Shown here: positions 1 to 8,784 of the stretch, piece by piece
How the letters are laid out: every line of letters begins with the position of its first letter
Position numbering within the stretch: position 1 is the first letter of the stretch
Assembly: GCF_030433715.1 (NCBI RefSeq)
Contig: NZ_JAROCC010000002.1
Location: 62,001 to 126,000 of the forward strand
Origin: Sporosarcina highlanderae
Lineage (GTDB): Bacteria; Bacillota; Bacilli; Bacillales_A; Planococcaceae
DNA: 64,000 nucleotides
Direction of reading: 5' to 3'
Program-made: the position numbers and the translations under genes
The notes under the pieces: model-generated
Seen by the model: only the letters and a program-made list of their open reading frames with translations
Database searches by the model: none
Told to the model about the DNA's origin: nothing

Positions 1-47
1 TGAATCCTGACATTTATATAGAAGCAGTCTTACAAGGAAATCGTTAA
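1..47 (+). CDS. mnhD: Na+/H+ antiporter subunit D, C-terminal end only (partial)
   Basis: An open frame from base 3 reads NPDIYIEAVLQGNR and stops at 45-47, 23 bases before the mnhE start. The position directly upstream of mnhE-F-G and the C-terminal NPxIYIxAVL pattern fit MrpD/MnhD, a large membrane subunit of the Mrp antiporter. Only about 14 residues are in the window, so the assignment rests mainly on context. Confidence 0.6.
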   Translation, partial: NPDIYIEAVLQGNR

Positions 48-70
48 GCGGAAAGTTGAGGTGGAGTTTG

Positions 71-553
71 ATGCCAGCCCAGTTATTACTGAATCTGTTC
101 ATCGCTTTTTTGTGGATGACGTTGATGGATGAAGATGAATTGAAGTTCACGACTTTCTTTGCCGGTTTCCTTGTCGGAATTGGAATTATCTTTTTCATGC
201 ACCGTTTTTTCGGCACACAATTTTATTTGCGGCGGTTAGTTAAAACAATTAAATTACTTTTCATTTTCATATCTGAATTGACCCAGTCAAGTATCGTCGT
301 CTTAGGACAGATTTTAAGCCCTAAATTGAAGATAAAGCCAGGCATCTTTAAATACGAAACCGTCCTTAAAAGTGATGTAGAGGTCACGATGTTGTCCCTT
401 CTCCTCACATTGACTCCGGGATCCGTTGTTATGGAAGTGTCTCCTGAAGGCGATACGCTGTATATCCATGCAATGGATGTCGAGGAGTCCAAGGCAGGTT
501 TGATCAAACAGCTGAAGAACTTTGAAAAAGCGATCATGGAGGTGACACGATGA
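71..553 (+). CDS. mnhE: Na+/H+ antiporter subunit E
   Basis: Small membrane subunit (160 aa) of the multisubunit Mrp/Mnh cation/proton antiporter, which exports Na+ in exchange for H+ at the cytoplasmic membrane. The N-terminal half is hydrophobic (two to three membrane segments). The C-terminal half holds the conserved LTLTPGSV and YIHAMDV stretches typical of MrpE. The ATG at 71 is preferred over an upstream in-frame TTG at 56, because GAGGTGG at 59-65 sits at the right distance from the ATG. The stop overlaps the mnhF start (ATGA), so E and F are translationally coupled. Confidence 0.93.
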   Translation: MPAQLLLNLFIAFLWMTLMDEDELKFTTFFAGFLVGIGIIFFMHRFFGTQFYLRRLVKTIKLLFIFISELTQSSIVVLGQILSPKLKIKPGIFKYETVLKSDVEVTMLSLLLTLTPGSVVMEVSPEGDTLYIHAMDVEESKAGLIKQLKNFEKAIMEVTR

Positions 554-834
554 TTGAAACGATGCTTATGGTATCACTCGTCCTATTTTCAATCACTATT
601 TCCATTGCGATCATTCGGATCATCCTTGGCCCTTCAATGCCCGATCGAGTCCTTGCGCTTGATATGATTGGTGTCAATTTGATTGCCACGATTGCAGTTG
701 TCTCAATCATCTTGAAAACAAAAGCCTTTTTGGAAGTCATTTTGATATTAGGGATTCTTTCTTTCATCGGAACAATCGCCTTTTCGAAAGCGATTGAGAG
801 GGGGGTCATCGTTGAGCGTAAACGTGATGGGTGA
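550..834 (+). CDS. mnhF: Na+/H+ antiporter subunit F
   Basis: A 94-residue protein with three membrane segments, matching MrpF/MnhF in length and in the central GPSMPDRVLALDMIGVN motif. It is part of the Mrp antiporter complex for Na+/pH homeostasis. The ribosome site GGAGGTGA lies at 539-546. The gene overlaps mnhE by four bases, and its 3' end overlaps mnhG by about 23 bases, an arrangement usual for this operon. Confidence 0.95.
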   Translation: MIETMLMVSLVLFSITISIAIIRIILGPSMPDRVLALDMIGVNLIATIAVVSIILKTKAFLEVILILGILSFIGTIAFSKAIERGVIVERKRDG

Positions 835-1198
835 ATTTATAGGGGCTCTATTGATTTTATTGGGCGGAATTGCGAGTGTCATTAGCGTGTTCGGTCTCAT
901 TCGACTGCCGGATGTGTATACGCGCTCACACGCGGCGACAAAGAGCTCGACGCTTGCTGTCTTGCTGACACTTTCAGGAACTTTTTTATATTTTTTGTTC
1001 CGTGAACAATTTGTTAGTGTTCGTGTTCTGCTTGGTATTGTTTTCGTCTTTCTTACTGCTCCGGTAGCAGGCCATCTTCTTGTAAGGGCTGCGTACCGGT
1101 CGAAAGTGAAGCTTGCGGATATATCGACGGAAGATGCATTGCATGAAGTTTTATACACGAATGAAACAGAAAACGACGGTTCTAGCGACAAAAGCTAG
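812..1198 (+). CDS. mnhG: Na+/H+ antiporter subunit G
   Basis: Last subunit (about 128 aa) of the Mrp antiporter operon. It shows three membrane segments and the conserved MnhG/PhaG segment IRLPDVYTRSHAATKSSTL near residues 25-45. The TTG at 812 is the likely start: a GAGAGGGGGG ribosome site (796-805) lies six bases upstream. An earlier in-frame TTG at 794 lacks one, and an ATG at 827 is the alternative. The end of the gene lies inside the operon terminator hairpin. Confidence 0.93.
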   Translation: MSVNVMGEFIGALLILLGGIASVISVFGLIRLPDVYTRSHAATKSSTLAVLLTLSGTFLYFLFREQFVSVRVLLGIVFVFLTAPVAGHLLVRAAYRSKVKLADISTEDALHEVLYTNETENDGSSDKS

Positions 1199-1210
1199 TA
1201 CCGTCGTTTT
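1171..1210. terminator. Bidirectional terminator, mnh operon / DsbA-like gene
   Basis: AAACGACGGT (1171-1180) pairs with ACCGTCGTTT (1200-1209), with an extra inner TCTAGC/GCTAG pairing, and is flanked by A and T runs on both sides. It can end both the mnh operon and the convergent minus-strand gene. Confidence 0.85.
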
Positions 1211-1217
1211 TCATATA

Positions 1218-1925
1218 TCAACTACTACAGTTATCATCGGTGCAAATGCCCTGGCCTTCTCCGCCTAATACTTTAAATTGCGGTTGGATTCCTTCCTCTG
1301 CTGCCACTTTTCTTATCGCTTCTTCGAAAGCTTGTGTCGTCTGGGCTCCCGAAATTGCGTATTTCCGGTTAATGACGAAGAACGGCACGCCTTGAACTCC
1401 AATTTGCCCTGCTTCGGAAATGTCTTTCTTCACTTCGTCGGAAAACTCATCTGATTCAAGCATCTGTTGTACCCGTTCTTTTGAAATGCCTATCTCTTCC
1501 GCTATTGCCAATAATGTAGCCTCATCGCCAAGGGCTTCACCTTTTACGAAATGGCCTTCCAATATGCGCTCGGAAACAGCAGTGGCTTTACCTTCCTGCT
1601 CAGCTAACTTTGTTAGGCGGTGGGCATTATACGTGTTTGCCACTTTCATTGCGTCAACATCGAAATTCAGTCCAACTGTCTCGGCTTGTTCCGCAACATT
1701 TTCCATCATTTGTCGTGCCTCTGTTAAACTGACTCTGAATTTCTTCATCAAGCCTTCCACCGCTGAACCATTTGCTGATTCCGGTGTATTCGGATCCAAT
1801 TGAAACGCTTTGAACACCACTTCAGTTTGACCGCCTAAGTTTGTAGACTCTATCGCCTCTTCCAATCTTCGTTTTCCTATATAGCAAAACGGGCAAACAT
1901 AATCTGACCAGATCTCTATCTTCAA
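1218..1925 (-). CDS. DsbA family oxidoreductase (FrnE-like)
   Basis: A 235-residue thioredoxin-fold protein of the FrnE/DsbA-like group of cytoplasmic thiol-disulfide oxidoreductases. The N-terminal beta strand IEIWSDYVCPFCYIG holds the CxxC redox site (CPFC), and GVQGVPFFVI near residue 180 holds the cis-proline loop. No signal peptide is present, so it acts in the cytoplasm. The extreme C-terminus has an additional cysteine pair (CTDDNC), a known FrnE-type extension that may form a second redox centre or bind metal. The start is TTG with AAAGGTGG eight bases upstream. It is a single gene, convergent with mnhG. Confidence 0.9.
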   Translation of the reverse strand: MKIEIWSDYVCPFCYIGKRRLEEAIESTNLGGQTEVVFKAFQLDPNTPESANGSAVEGLMKKFRVSLTEARQMMENVAEQAETVGLNFDVDAMKVANTYNAHRLTKLAEQEGKATAVSERILEGHFVKGEALGDEATLLAIAEEIGISKERVQQMLESDEFSDEVKKDISEAGQIGVQGVPFFVINRKYAISGAQTTQAFEEAIRKVAAEEGIQPQFKVLGGEGQGICTDDNCSS

Positions 1926-2028
1926 GATTTAAACCACCTTTCTTTTCTTATTTTAGAATTCATTTAATCTGGCAACAATGAATATGCCTACTGATGTTGT
2001 TAGTGAAGAATCTATTGGAGGACTGAGC

Positions 2029-3405
2029 ATGAATAATTCACTTTGGCTGAAAACCGCCTATACGCGGGATTCCTACCCCGCTTTAGATAAAGATATATCG
2101 TGTGATGTCTGCATAATCGGAGGAGGATTAAGTGGAATCGCAAATGCCTACTTTTTAGCAAAAGAAGGATTGGACGTCGTCTTGTTGGAAAAGGACGAGA
2201 TCTTGAGCGGAGCAACGGGCAATTCAACTGGCAAGCTAACATTACAGCATGATCTTGTTTATGCTAATCTGATTAAGCAATTTGGACGCGATAATGCAAA
2301 GACTTATTTTGACGCAAACCGTGAAGCTGTTTTATTCGGAAAGGGTTTTGCGATAGGAGATGAGCTTTGGGATGCAAACTCAATACTCTTTTCACAATCA
2401 AAGTTTGGGACAAAACTGCTTCAGGATGAAAAAAGGGCATATGACGAGATTGGCATAGCAGCCGTGTTAGGAAGAGATAGCGAACTTCCATTAAAAACTG
2501 AAGCCACGCTCACGATTAAAGATGAAGCTCAAATCCATCCTGTACGATTCGGCCAGCATTTAGCTCAACTATCAGTTAAAGCAGGCGCCCGCATATTCGA
2601 AAAAACGCAAATCCGCTTGATGGATTTGAAGAAAAGAATCCTCAACACAAACTCTAATAATGAAATTCAATTTAACAAACTCATATTATGTACTCATTAT
2701 CCAATAGCAGCTTTACAAGGATTGCAAATCCTTAAATTGACTGTCGGGAGATCGTACGTAGTATCCACCTCTGCCAATATGCCTTTGCAAGGGCAATACA
2801 TTTCAGTTGATTCACCAAAGCGTTCTGTACGGACGGCTTTCATCGATGGACAAGCTCACTTCCTACTATCCGGAGAGGGACATCCTGCTAATGTGGAAAA
2901 GGAAACGCGAATACACTACCGAACCTTAGACTCGGAATTGAAATACGTCTACCATCTTGACCCGCTGCAGTATAAGTGGTCGGCACAGGATCCGTCCACA
3001 CCCGATCTTATTCCATATGCCGGTCCGATTTCAAAAAGCATGCCGTATGTTTACTTAAACACAGGTTTCAGAAAATGGGGGCTATCTAATTCGCTTGCTT
3101 GCGCAAGGATCATAAGTGATCAGATTATCGGCCGGGACAATAAGGCGAGTTCGTTATACGCTCCAGATAGAACTGGGTTCGGTTCATTTCTTGTACAGGC
3201 TTTGAAGAATACCGGTCTTGTGCTTAAGGAATTCACGGGCGGGTATATTAGACGAACCGGAACACCGATATGCACTCATATGGGGTGTAGGACAAAATGG
3301 AATGAAGCGGACGAGACATGGGATTGTCCTTGCCATGGATCCCGTTTCCGAAAAGACGGCTCTATTTTGGAAGGGCCTGCGACAAAGCCTTTGGATTTGG
3401 GATGA
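2029..3405 (+). CDS. FAD-dependent oxidoreductase with C-terminal Rieske domain, frameshifted and internally shortened (likely decaying)
   Basis: Resembles B. subtilis YhfW: an N-terminal DAO-type FAD fold (CDVCIIGGGLSG dinucleotide motif near residue 27) followed by a Rieske [2Fe-2S] domain with CTHMGC and CPCHGS cluster ligands. The ATG at 2029 has GGAGGA upstream; an earlier in-frame ATG at 1978 does not. Two oddities suggest damage. First, only about 20 residues join the FAD domain to CTHMGC, so the beta strands that normally open a Rieske domain appear missing. Second, the frame stops at 3405, while the expected tail (DDVKVDVPKG, then a stop at 3457) continues in another frame; deleting one G from GGG at 3399-3401 restores it. 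This could be a real mutation or a base-call error. Confidence 0.8.
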   Translation: MNNSLWLKTAYTRDSYPALDKDISCDVCIIGGGLSGIANAYFLAKEGLDVVLLEKDEILSGATGNSTGKLTLQHDLVYANLIKQFGRDNAKTYFDANREAVLFGKGFAIGDELWDANSILFSQSKFGTKLLQDEKRAYDEIGIAAVLGRDSELPLKTEATLTIKDEAQIHPVRFGQHLAQLSVKAGARIFEKTQIRLMDLKKRILNTNSNNEIQFNKLILCTHYPIAALQGLQILKLTVGRSYVVSTSANMPLQGQYISVDSPKRSVRTAFIDGQAHFLLSGEGHPANVEKETRIHYRTLDSELKYVYHLDPLQYKWSAQDPSTPDLIPYAGPISKSMPYVYLNTGFRKWGLSNSLACARIISDQIIGRDNKASSLYAPDRTGFGSFLVQALKNTGLVLKEFTGGYIRRTGTPICTHMGCRTKWNEADETWDCPCHGSRFRKDGSILEGPATKPLDLG

Positions 3406-3457
3406 TGTAAAAGTAGATGTACCAAAGGGCACTGAATTAACTACATTACCAATATAA

Positions 3458-3493
3458 AAAGGTTGTGCTCTCCAATTAGAAAGAGCACAACCC
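3458..3493. terminator. Bidirectional terminator between oxidoreductase and ppaC
   Basis: AGGTTGTGCTCT pairs with AGAGCACAACCCT around the loop CCAATTAGAA, with an A run before and T-rich sequence after. It serves both convergent genes. Confidence 0.8.
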
Positions 3494-3498
3494 TAATT

Positions 3499-4425
3499 TC
3501 ATTTTAACGCTTCAGTCAACACTGGAACGATTTGTTTCTTTCTTGATACAACGCCTTTTAGGATTGCCGTATTGTTCGTCAATGCGACATTGAATGCGGC
3601 ACATGCGCGTTCAGCCGCCGTACCCAATGCGATAACTGTTGAATCATTATTCAGGATATCTGTCACAGCGAACAGGAATAGAGACAATCCTTTTTCTTCA
3701 ATGACGCTGTTCAATAGAACTTCAAGCTCTGCTTGACGGCTCATAACGTCATTCACATCAATCGCATTCACTTGGGCAATCTCAACTTTCGCTCCGCCCA
3801 TTGTGAACTCTTTCGCATCCAATGATACAAGCTCTTCAAGCGATTTCCCGCTTAAATCCGCACCTGCTTTCAACATTTCAAGACCATATACATGCGCGTC
3901 TACATCCGCAATTGCAGCCAACTCTTCAGCAGCAACACGATCCTGTTCTGTAAACGTCGGTGATTTGAATAATAGCGAATCGGAAATGATTGCCGAAAGC
4001 ATAAGTCCTGCAATGTTTTTCGGAATTTCGACACCATGCTCTTTGTACAATTTATTCAAAATTGTAGCTGTGCAACCAACTGGTTCAGCGCGGTAATAAA
4101 GCGGATCAGCCGTTTGGAAGTTGGCGATTCGATGGTGATCGACAACTTCAATAACTTGTACATCATCGAGATCATCGACGCTCTGTTGTTTTTCATTATG
4201 GTCAACAAGAATGACTTGTTGCGCTTCCGGTGCAGCCTTTTCTATTAAGCGTGGAGCTTCGAAACCGAACTGGCTTAAAGCATAAGCTGTTTCACCCGAA
4301 ATGGAGCCAAGACGAACTGCTTCCGCGTCCATTCCAAGCTGCTGTTTTAAATAAGCCAAGCTGATTGCAGCCGTTATGGAATCGGTGTCAGGGTTTTTAT
4401 GTCCAAATACTAATACTTTTCCCAT
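3499..4425 (-). CDS. ppaC: Manganese-dependent inorganic pyrophosphatase
   Basis: Family II (DHH superfamily) pyrophosphatase of 308 aa, which hydrolyses cytoplasmic PPi to phosphate with Mn2+ and so drives biosynthetic reactions. Visible motifs are HKNPDTDS (residues 9-16), a metal-binding Asp in ILVDHNE, the DHH signature VVDHHRI near residue 95, and the C-terminal SRKKQIVP substrate-binding segment. Length matches the family. AGGAGG lies upstream of the ATG. It is a single gene. Confidence 0.97.
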   Translation of the reverse strand: MGKVLVFGHKNPDTDSITAAISLAYLKQQLGMDAEAVRLGSISGETAYALSQFGFEAPRLIEKAAPEAQQVILVDHNEKQQSVDDLDDVQVIEVVDHHRIANFQTADPLYYRAEPVGCTATILNKLYKEHGVEIPKNIAGLMLSAIISDSLLFKSPTFTEQDRVAAEELAAIADVDAHVYGLEMLKAGADLSGKSLEELVSLDAKEFTMGGAKVEIAQVNAIDVNDVMSRQAELEVLLNSVIEEKGLSLFLFAVTDILNNDSTVIALGTAAERACAAFNVALTNNTAILKGVVSRKKQIVPVLTEALK

Positions 4426-4469
4426 TTAAATCCTCCTACATATTTATATATAATTTCTTTCTTATTCTA

Positions 4470-4913
4470 TCATAAAGGTTTGCCGAACAGAATTGCGGCA
4501 AGCTCATCTTTATTCACAATAAAATCTGCAATCGTATACTTGTCTAAAACTGCAAAATAAGCAAGAAGAGCTTCTTGGAGTGCACCTTTTAACCGGCAAA
4601 CAGGCGAGAGTATACATCGATTTCCATCGGCACTGAAGCATTCCACCAGATAAAAATCATCTTCCGTTTTTCGTACAAGCTGACCCACATTAATCTCTTC
4701 AGGTCTCAACTTCATGCGGATACCACCTCCGCGCCCACGTACTGTTTCAATTAGTCCCATCTTCCCCAATTCATGGACGACTTTCGTCAGATGGTTTTTT
4801 GATATCCGGTACTTATCTGAGATCTCCTGAATGGTTGATAATTCATTCTGATCCTTGGCTCCAAGGTATATAAGTACACGTAATGAAAAATCTGTATATA
4901 AGGTTAACCGCAT
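4470..4913 (-). CDS. nsrR: Rrf2-family nitric oxide-sensing repressor NsrR
   Basis: Rrf2-type winged-helix regulator of about 147 aa. The N-terminal MRLTLYTDFSLRVLIYL helix and the HTH (ISKNHLTKVVHELGKMG) precede three cysteines in ECFSADGNRC...VC (C-x7-C-x5-C), the [4Fe-4S] ligand set of NsrR that reacts with NO. The ATG at 4913 is preferred over the upstream in-frame ATG at 4934, because the protein then begins exactly at the family's conserved MRLT. It is transcribed divergently from hmp, its classic target, and a matching operator lies between them. Confidence 0.9.
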   Translation of the reverse strand: MRLTLYTDFSLRVLIYLGAKDQNELSTIQEISDKYRISKNHLTKVVHELGKMGLIETVRGRGGGIRMKLRPEEINVGQLVRKTEDDFYLVECFSADGNRCILSPVCRLKGALQEALLAYFAVLDKYTIADFIVNKDELAAILFGKPL

Positions 4914-5000
4914 AATTTCACCGCCATTCTCCAACCTATTATAACGATTATGTCTGTATCGTGAAAGAAATGTGTCTAAAATCCTACATCACTCTTTAAG

Positions 5001-5016
5001 GTGTATTTTAGATATA
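5001..5016 (+). promoter_or_regulatory. Putative NsrR operator upstream of hmp
   Basis: GTGTATTTTAGATATA closely resembles the imperfect palindrome ATGTATTTTAAATATAT recalled as the B. subtilis NsrR box at hmp. It lies about 60 bases before the hmp start, between the divergent nsrR and hmp genes. The call is by pattern and context; no binding data were used. Confidence 0.6.
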
Positions 5017-5076
5017 GCTTTAGAGCAGCTAATCGTTTATTGTAGAATTATTAATACAAGAAAGGTTGTGCATTCA

Positions 5077-6270
5077 ATGTTATCACAAGAAACAATTGAT
5101 ATCGTAAAATCCACAGTACCAGTACTTGAACAACATGGAAAAACAATTACAACCGTTTTTTATAAAAATATGTTCGCTGCTCATCCAGAGCTTTTAAACA
5201 TTTTTAACCACGCAAACCAATCGAAAGGTCGTCAACAAACCGCACTTGCCAATACAGTCTACGCAGCTGCAGCACATATCGACAACTTAGGTGCTATCAT
5301 TCCAGCTGTTGTCCAAATCGCGCATAAGCACCGTTCATTAGGAATCCAAAAAGAACATTACCCAATTGTCGGATACCATCTTCTTGGAGCGATCAAAGAA
5401 GTTCTTGGTGATGCAGCAACTCCTGAAATCATTGCAGCTTGGGGAGAAGCATACCAAGTGATCGCGGACGCATTTATCGGTATTGAAAACGAAATGTACG
5501 ACAATGCGGAAGAAGCTGAAGGCGGCTGGAGAACGTTCAAGGAATTTGAACTCGTCAAAAAGGTTCCTGAAAGCGAAGTCATCACTTCTTTCTACTTCAA
5601 ACCAGTTGACGGTCAAAAATTGCCAACTTATAAACCAGGTCAATACATTACAGTACGCTTTCAAATTCCTGGAGACGAATTCACGATTAACCGTCAATAT
5701 AGCTTGTCACAAGCAACAGGCAACGATACATTACGTATTTCGGTAAAACGTGAAGACGAGTGCAATCCGAACGGTAAGGCTTCTGTGTACCTTCATAGAA
5801 GCTTGAATATCGGCGATAAAATCGAAATCAGTGCGCCAGCTGGTGATTTCTATCTGGATACAGAAAGCACTACACCTGTCACATTGATTAGCGGTGGTGT
5901 CGGGATTACGCCAATGATGGCGATGTATCAGACAATCGCTAAGACGACACCTGAACGCCCGGTTACATTCCTGCATTCAGCTCGTACTCGCGGTCACCAA
6001 GCATTCCATAAAGAGTTGCAGGCAATGACTGAATCACTACAAAACGCTAAATACGAAGTGCTATATTCTGAAGAAGGCGATGGATTCATCAACCGTGAAT
6101 TCCTTGCGAAGCATGTATCGGAAGGAAGCGATATTTACGTCTGTGGTCCAACGCCTTTCATGCAAGCTGTCATTTCCGGATTGGTCGCAAACGGAGCAAC
6201 GGAAGATAAAATTCACTTCGAGTTCTTTGAGCCAGCTGAAGAATTGCAATGGGATTTGGCTACTAACTGA
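5077..6270 (+). CDS. hmp: Flavohemoglobin (nitric oxide dioxygenase)
   Basis: A 397-residue flavohemoprotein that oxidises NO to nitrate using O2 and NAD(P)H. Domains in order: globin (1-140) with the proximal haem histidine in VQIAHKHRSLGI; FAD-binding ferredoxin-reductase domain (150-255) with RQYSLS; NAD-binding domain (260-397) with GGVGITPM and YVCGPTPFM. The ATG at 5077 (MLSQETIDIV) matches other Hmp N-termini and has AAAGG upstream, so the in-frame extension to 4972 is rejected. Expected to be NO-inducible through the divergent nsrR and the box at 5001. Confidence 0.97.
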   Translation: MLSQETIDIVKSTVPVLEQHGKTITTVFYKNMFAAHPELLNIFNHANQSKGRQQTALANTVYAAAAHIDNLGAIIPAVVQIAHKHRSLGIQKEHYPIVGYHLLGAIKEVLGDAATPEIIAAWGEAYQVIADAFIGIENEMYDNAEEAEGGWRTFKEFELVKKVPESEVITSFYFKPVDGQKLPTYKPGQYITVRFQIPGDEFTINRQYSLSQATGNDTLRISVKREDECNPNGKASVYLHRSLNIGDKIEISAPAGDFYLDTESTTPVTLISGGVGITPMMAMYQTIAKTTPERPVTFLHSARTRGHQAFHKELQAMTESLQNAKYEVLYSEEGDGFINREFLAKHVSEGSDIYVCGPTPFMQAVISGLVANGATEDKIHFEFFEPAEELQWDLATN

Positions 6271-6276
6271 TAAATG

Positions 6277-6308
6277 TAAAAAGGGGCTCCATCGCGGGGC
6301 CCCTTTTC
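6277..6308. terminator. Terminator between hmp and the convergent transporter gene
   Basis: AAAAAGGGGCTCC pairs with GGGGCCCCTTTT around a short ATCG loop. The A and T runs allow use from both sides. It overlaps the very end of the minus-strand gene. Confidence 0.85.
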
Positions 6309-7368
6309 ATCGTCTTACTTTTTTCGGCATTCTAAATGAAGTAACGATCAAAATGACTGATAGGAGTAATCCCAAATAGCCGATCCATGGATAGAAGTAA
6401 GCAACTAACAGTTTAAAGCGTAAGAAGCTTAGTCCGAATCCGACAAGTAACGTGATGAATACAAACATCTTGAAATTCCTTGTTCCTACTTTGGTAAATC
6501 GTGCCCCAAATGCGTAGAACATACTGACAGCCGTATTGAAAATCATTCCATATAAAATGAATGCCATGAATATGGCGAAAATCGGAGAGATTTCATTGAT
6601 GATTGCTAACATCGGCAAATCCACATCCGCGATTGTCTCCACTTTTGAGAAAATCGCCAAGTCGCTAAGTAGAATCAGGATTCCTAAACCGAAACCTCCG
6701 ACAAGCCCGCCTAAAGCTGCGGTCTTTTCATCCTTCTCCTCTCCACCCATCACTAATGACATTGAGGCACCTACCGCAATGTTAAACGATACGTAATTGA
6801 TGGCGGAGATGAACCAGTTCGGCAATGTAGTTGGTACTTCTTTAGCTACAACATCAAGCTCAGCAAAGGGTTGATCCATCGTCAGTAGACTAAAGACTGA
6901 AACAATGATGATGGATAGGATAAGAAATGGCGTAATACTTCCAATAACAGCAACTACTTCATCAATATTCATTAGAATGGAAATGAAAATCAGCGCAACC
7001 ATCAACAGGCTTCCTATGACAGATGGTACGCCAAATTGTTGCTCCAAATTGGAGCCTGCCCCGGCAATCATGACAACGCCAACACCAAACAAAGTGAATA
7101 TGATGATGTAGTCAATTATGACGCCTAAAAATCGGCCACTAATTTTATAAATGACGTCCTTGTGTGAAGTTGCCCGCATCCTGCTTCCAAGCCTTGTCAA
7201 AACCATTCCTAAATACGCAAACAAAGCTGTGGATAAAAGCGCAGCTGCTATTCCCATCATTCCGAAGCTGGTAAAGTATTGCAGAATCTCCTGCCCGGAT
7301 GCAAAGCCTGCACCGACGATTATTCCTATAAATGCGCTACCTATTTTAAGTACCTTTTTCAACTGCAC
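6307..7368 (-). CDS. YkvI-like membrane transporter of the amino acid permease (LeuT-fold) superfamily
   Basis: A 353-residue integral membrane protein with about ten hydrophobic segments. The first segment carries GAGFASGQEILQYF, a glycine-rich unwound helix like that in B. subtilis YkvI and related APC/LeuT-fold carriers. The substrate is unknown. The GTG start at 7368 has GAGGAGGG just upstream. Residue 18-30 conservation supports the family; no neighbour indicates a substrate. Confidence 0.8.
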   Translation of the reverse strand: MQLKKVLKIGSAFIGIIVGAGFASGQEILQYFTSFGMMGIAAALLSTALFAYLGMVLTRLGSRMRATSHKDVIYKISGRFLGVIIDYIIIFTLFGVGVVMIAGAGSNLEQQFGVPSVIGSLLMVALIFISILMNIDEVVAVIGSITPFLILSIIIVSVFSLLTMDQPFAELDVVAKEVPTTLPNWFISAINYVSFNIAVGASMSLVMGGEEKDEKTAALGGLVGGFGLGILILLSDLAIFSKVETIADVDLPMLAIINEISPIFAIFMAFILYGMIFNTAVSMFYAFGARFTKVGTRNFKMFVFITLLVGFGLSFLRFKLLVAYFYPWIGYLGLLLSVILIVTSFRMPKKVRR

Positions 7369-7455
7369 CTTGCCCTCCTCTTGACCAATAAATTCAACCC
7401 TTATCGTATTAGTACGTTATGTAATTATGGACAAGGTCATTCCGGATTTCAATAT

Positions 7456-7494
7456 AAAAAAGGGAGGGCAGGATTGTAAAATCCCCCCTCCCTC
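7456..7494 (-). terminator. Terminator of the DJ-1/PfpI gene
   Basis: On the minus strand GGGAGGGGGGATT pairs with AATCCTGCCCTCCC and is followed by six T. It lies just past the stop of the 7505-8029 gene. Confidence 0.8.
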
Positions 7495-7504
7495 ATGATT
7501 GCAC

Positions 7505-8029
7505 TCAACCTAAAAGTTTATTCGATTCACGTATGAAAGCAGGCAAATCATCCGGCGTTCGGCTCGTCACCAACTGATTTTGGCATACGACAACTTCCTT
7601 ATCCGCATATTTCGCTCCAGCATATTCCATATCCACTTTGATGGACTTATAACCTGTTGCGTCCCTTCCCTCCAATGTTTTTGCGGTAATTAGCAGCTGT
7701 GGTCCGTGGCAGATTGCAAAAACAGGCTTTTTATCATCCATGAACTTTTTTGCGAATTCCACGAATCGGTCATCCGCCCTTAGCTGGTCAGGTGAAAATC
7801 CTCCAGGGATGAAAAGGGCATCATAGTCTTCAGGAGAAGCATCCGCAATTCCAACATCAATCGTTACAGTGGAATCACCTTTTTTTCCTTTCACTTCTTT
7901 CCCAGCTTCCTTCTCGATTGTGACGACTTCATGCCCCGCCTCCTGAAAGGCTTTCGCCGGTTCAGTATACTCCGAGTCCTCGAACAGATTTGTGATAACA
8001 GTAGCTATTTTAGCCAATAGTCCATCCAT
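7505..8029 (-). CDS. DJ-1/PfpI family protein (type 1 glutamine amidotransferase-like)
   Basis: A 174-residue single-domain protein resembling B. subtilis YraA/YfkM general stress proteins, members of the DJ-1/PfpI group (deglycase, chaperone or protease roles are debated). FEDSEYTEPAKA near the N-terminus and the nucleophile elbow AICHGP (Cys near residue 110) with a preceding FIPGGFSPD are visible. The start is ambiguous: ATG 8029 lies next to AAAGGATGG, while TTG 8017 (giving MAKIATVIT) has better ribosome-site spacing and matches family N-termini. Cytoplasmic and monocistronic. Confidence 0.88.
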   Translation of the reverse strand: MDGLLAKIATVITNLFEDSEYTEPAKAFQEAGHEVVTIEKEAGKEVKGKKGDSTVTIDVGIADASPEDYDALFIPGGFSPDQLRADDRFVEFAKKFMDDKKPVFAICHGPQLLITAKTLEGRDATGYKSIKVDMEYAGAKYADKEVVVCQNQLVTSRTPDDLPAFIRESNKLLG

Positions 8030-8082
8030 CCTTTCAAATTATGCTATCCCTACTTCTATTCCACTTCTATAGGGTGCTAAAC

Positions 8083-8694
8083 TTAAAGGCGGTACTTTGA
8101 GACATAAGGATTATCCTTTTCGAAGAATCTCCATGGATAATGGACGGCCTCACCCGTATTGCCAATTCCGACACGTGGACCAGTTTCAATTTTCTCTGCA
8201 CCTGGCCCCTTGGCAATGAAAAGCGGCTTGTCCGACCAATGATGCCCGTAATACTTCATCGTTACACCAAGCGCTTTTGAAAGCTTCCCCGGCCCATTCG
8301 TCCAGTCTTTCATCTTCAATTTCAATCCGCGATTGTCGCGCATCAGCTCGAGTCCATCGACCGGCTCGGCTGCACGAATCAGTACTGCATGGGGAGTTCC
8401 GACAGGCCCACAGACGACATTCATCAATGTATGTGTATGCATCTGGTAGGTATATACGAGCCCAGGCGCGCCAAACATGATCTCCGTCCGCTTCGTCCGA
8501 CGGTTCCCAAAGCTATGGGCTGCTCGATCCTCAGGCCCATGGTAGGCTTCCGTCTCTACTATTCGTGCAGCCATGATCCCCTCAGGCAGCTCATGTACTA
8601 TATATTGACCGACCAGATTCCGTGCAAGCTCAAGAACTGGTCTCTCGAAAAAATCCTTATCAATCGGTACGTACAAAAGAATCCCTCCGTCCAT
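8083..8694 (-). CDS. aag: DNA-3-methyladenine glycosylase (AAG/MPG family)
   Basis: About 200 aa. It matches the alkyladenine glycosylase fold that removes 3-methyladenine and other alkylated or deaminated purines in base excision repair. Key stretches are NLVGQYIV, the catalytic RIVETEAYHGPEDRAAHSF (active-site Glu and Tyr), YTYQMHTHTLMNVV, and NGPGKLSKALG (DNA/base contact). ATG 8694 has GAGGG seven bases upstream. A TTG at 8676, with GGAGGG six bases before it, would remove six residues and is equally plausible. Confidence 0.93.
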   Translation of the reverse strand: MDGGILLYVPIDKDFFERPVLELARNLVGQYIVHELPEGIMAARIVETEAYHGPEDRAAHSFGNRRTKRTEIMFGAPGLVYTYQMHTHTLMNVVCGPVGTPHAVLIRAAEPVDGLELMRDNRGLKLKMKDWTNGPGKLSKALGVTMKYYGHHWSDKPLFIAKGPGAEKIETGPRVGIGNTGEAVHYPWRFFEKDNPYVSKYRL

Positions 8695-8745
8695 GCCAAT
8701 TCCCTCTTTCTTAGGATAGCCGTATTATGATGAAATGAATCCTAT

Positions 8746-8784
8746 TAAAAAACGTATCCGAAAAGTATCGGATACGCATTTTCA
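8746..8784 (-). terminator. Terminator of the small membrane protein gene
   Basis: GTATCCGA and TCGGATAC form an 8-9 bp stem with an AAAAGTA loop; on the minus strand it is followed by TTTTTT. Confidence 0.8.

Noticed and set aside
4972..5076. N-terminal extension of Hmp
   Set aside because: Would run through the NsrR operator and the promoter region; the globin domain begins at 5077.
8083..8694. Plus-strand ORFs of 67 and 113 residues across the glycosylase gene
   Set aside because: Opposite-strand shadows without motifs or ribosome sites.
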